Shown here piece after piece: positions 5,283-6,568 of a DNA stretch of 6,568 nt. How positions within the stretch are numbered: the first letter of the stretch is position 1; each line of letters begins with the position of its first letter. The DNA is taken from NCBI GenBank assembly GCA_019240375.1, contig JAFAYN010000341.1, positions 1 through 6,568 on the forward strand, in the 5' to 3' direction. The notes under the pieces are model-generated. The model was not told the origin of the DNA and ran no database searches. It saw only the letters and a list, made by a program, of their open reading frames with translations. The stretch is from Gemmatimonadota bacterium. Its GTDB lineage: Bacteria; Gemmatimonadota; Gemmatimonadetes; Longimicrobiales; Longimicrobiaceae. The position numbers and the translations under genes are program-made.

Positions 5283-5330
5283 CGGCGTGCCGGTTTGACA
5301 CCGGCCGGCACGCCGTTTACTTCTTCTCTT
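5283..5330 (+). terminator. Intrinsic terminator of the decarboxylase gene
   Basis: GGCGTGCCGG (5284-5293) pairs perfectly with CCGGCACGCC (5305-5314) around an 11-nt loop, with one further C-G pair outside (5283/5315). The T-rich tail GTTTACTTCTTCTCTTCT follows. It starts 7 nt after the decarboxylase TGA and separates that gene from the chemoreceptor gene. The remaining spacer to 5425 contains a 6-bp hairpin (CGGGGC-TCCC-GCCCCG, 5365-5380) and no recognisable promoter. Confidence 0.85.
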
Positions 5331-5425
5331 CTGCCGCCGGCGCGCTCTCCGTCGCCACCCCTCCCGGGGCTCCCGCCCCGAAGCGCCGAACGCCCTTTCC
5401 GCACCCTCCCGTCGACCGGATCCCA

Positions 5426-6568
5426 GTGGACATCCACGAGCTTTTCGCGCGCGAGTCCCACCTCGCCATGGAAGCGCGCCACGCGCAGGTGGTCCGCAAT
5501 CGCTGGCTGATGCTCTTCATCTCCTCCGCGATCCTGGTCCTGTACCGCTTTTCCGACGGACTGGCGGTGGCGCTCTGGATCCCGTTCGCCACCACCCTTG
5601 TCAGCGCGGTGGTGAACACCGCGTTCCAGCTCCTCCTGCGCCGCGGGCGGTTCCGGGAGTGGCACTTCTGGGCGGCGATCCCGCTGGACGTGCTGGCCAT
5701 CACCACCTGGGCCGCCGCCTCCGGCGCGTCGGGGAGCCTCGCGCTCCCGGTGCTGATCTTCGCGATCTCCACCTACGCGCTGGGCCTCCCCCGCGCGGCG
5801 CAGCTCTTCCTGGCGTACAGCCTGGTCGCCTACCCGGCGGCGCGCTACTTCGGGACCGCCGGCGCCTCCGAACGGCTTTCCGTGGTGGGGATCGCCGCCG
5901 AGATGGTGATCCTGGTGGCGGCCGGGACCCTGTCGCTCCAGGCGCCGGCCAGCGTCACCCGCCGCCTGCGCCGCGTCCGCCACGGGCTGGCGCGGATGGA
6001 GCAGGGCGACTTTTCCGTGCGCCTTTCCAGCCGGAGCATGGACGACATCGGCTTCCTGTCGGCCAGCGTCAACAGCATGGCGCAGACGGTGGGTGGGATG
6101 GTGGAGGCGATCCAGCACCAGGCGGAGGCGCTGGCCGGGCTGGCCCACGAGACCGCCTCCACCGCCGGCGAGGTGCAGGCGTCCGCGGAGATGATCGGCT
6201 ACACCACGGAAGAGCTGGCGGAGGAGACCCGGAAGCAGCTCGCGCTGGTGGCGGGGAGCGCCGAGGCGGCGGAAGCGGCGGCGGCGGGGAGCCTGGTGCT
6301 CAGCCGGAGCGCCACCGAGTCGGCCGGGGACGCGCGTGGGCTCGCCGATCAGGCCCGCGCCCACGCGGAGCGGGCGGGACGCTCCGGGGCGCTGCTGGTG
6401 GAGCTGGGGAGCGACTTCCGGGGCTCGGTGGAGTCGATGCGGGCGCTGGAAGCGGCCGGGGGACGGGTCAGCGGGTTCGTGACCGCCATCCAGGAGATCG
6501 CGCGGCAGACCAACCTGCTGGCGCTGAACGCGGCCATCGAGGCGGCACGCGCCGGCGAGCAGGGGCGG
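5426..6568 (+). CDS. Methyl-accepting chemotaxis protein with multi-helix membrane N-terminus, 3' end outside the window
   Basis: The 381 residues seen form an inner-membrane chemoreceptor. About six hydrophobic segments (roughly 27-40, 46-71, 79-98, 103-121, 124-143, 151-171) are joined by short loops. A HAMP-like region follows (about 174-226, with RRVRHGLARMEQGDFSVRL), then an Ala/Glu-rich helical signalling domain. It reaches the conserved hairpin tip EIARQTNLLALNAAIEAARA (357-376) and AGEQGR at the window edge; GF and the descending helix should follow. The tip is where CheA and CheW dock, so this should feed a chemotaxis-type pathway. There is no periplasmic ligand domain, so sensing probably occurs within or through the membrane; the ligand is unknown. 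The start is uncertain: GTG 5426 has GGA five bases upstream, and ATG 5468 is the first in-frame ATG, giving a protein 14 residues shorter with the helices unchanged. The decarboxylase terminator upstream suggests independent transcription. Confidence 0.9.
   Translation, partial: MDIHELFARESHLAMEARHAQVVRNRWLMLFISSAILVLYRFSDGLAVALWIPFATTLVSAVVNTAFQLLLRRGRFREWHFWAAIPLDVLAITTWAAASGASGSLALPVLIFAISTYALGLPRAAQLFLAYSLVAYPAARYFGTAGASERLSVVGIAAEMVILVAAGTLSLQAPASVTRRLRRVRHGLARMEQGDFSVRLSSRSMDDIGFLSASVNSMAQTVGGMVEAIQHQAEALAGLAHETASTAGEVQASAEMIGYTTEELAEETRKQLALVAGSAEAAEAAAAGSLVLSRSATESAGDARGLADQARAHAERAGRSGALLVELGSDFRGSVESMRALEAAGGRVSGFVTAIQEIARQTNLLALNAAIEAARAGEQGR

Noticed and set aside
5365..5380. 6-bp hairpin CGGGGC-TCCC-GCCCCG as a regulatory element before the chemoreceptor gene
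   Set aside because: It is short, made only of G and C, and readily expected by chance at this base composition. Nothing around it supports a role.

Overview
The window is very GC-rich by eye and carries one partial gene at each edge, four complete genes between them, and an unusual amount of structured non-coding DNA. The style suggests a free-living Gram-negative soil-type bacterium: GC-ending codons, a lipoprotein with a lipobox, a chemoreceptor, and GC-rich dispersed repeats whose translation reads like PSPDPSP...PLPELGEG. My best guess is a Gemmatimonadota (Longimicrobium-like) genome. That is inference from gene style and repeats; no rRNA or phylogenetic marker is present.

Layout. Positions 1-414 (minus) hold the N-terminal 138 residues of a flavin reductase-domain protein. 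A 136-nt divergent spacer with two inverted repeats separates it from a predicted lipoprotein of unknown function (551-1564, plus). Positions 1565-1979 are a 415-nt gene-free stretch between convergent genes. It holds a three-hairpin repeat array (copy A), two further GC-rich hairpins and a minus-strand intrinsic terminator. Leftward of 3534 lies a two-gene operon, psuG (pseudouridine-5'-phosphate glycosidase, 2641-3534) followed after one base by a 5-formyltetrahydrofolate cyclo-ligase (1980-2639), whose C-terminus is made of dispersed-repeat sequence. Positions 3535-3815 are a divergent spacer with a perfect hairpin and a second three-hairpin array (copy B, inverted relative to A). Copy B stops 18 nt before a PLP-dependent aromatic-type amino-acid decarboxylase (3816-5276, plus), which is closed by a strong intrinsic terminator. 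From 5426 to the right edge runs a methyl-accepting chemotaxis protein with a multi-helix membrane N-terminus, cut off at the hairpin tip of its signalling domain.

The genes do not form one pathway. They look like ordinary chromosomal metabolic and sensory genes: nucleoside salvage plus folate repair in one operon, an amine-forming decarboxylase, and a chemoreceptor. The most notable signal is the pair of three-hairpin arrays. All six hairpins share the frame GAGA-stem-loop-stem-GCTC, with a GCNGTWY loop core and an A/G mismatch at a fixed place. The stems differ between copies but stay paired through compensatory changes, and the spacer lengths are conserved. This is the pattern expected of a structured repeat maintained at the RNA or single-stranded DNA level.
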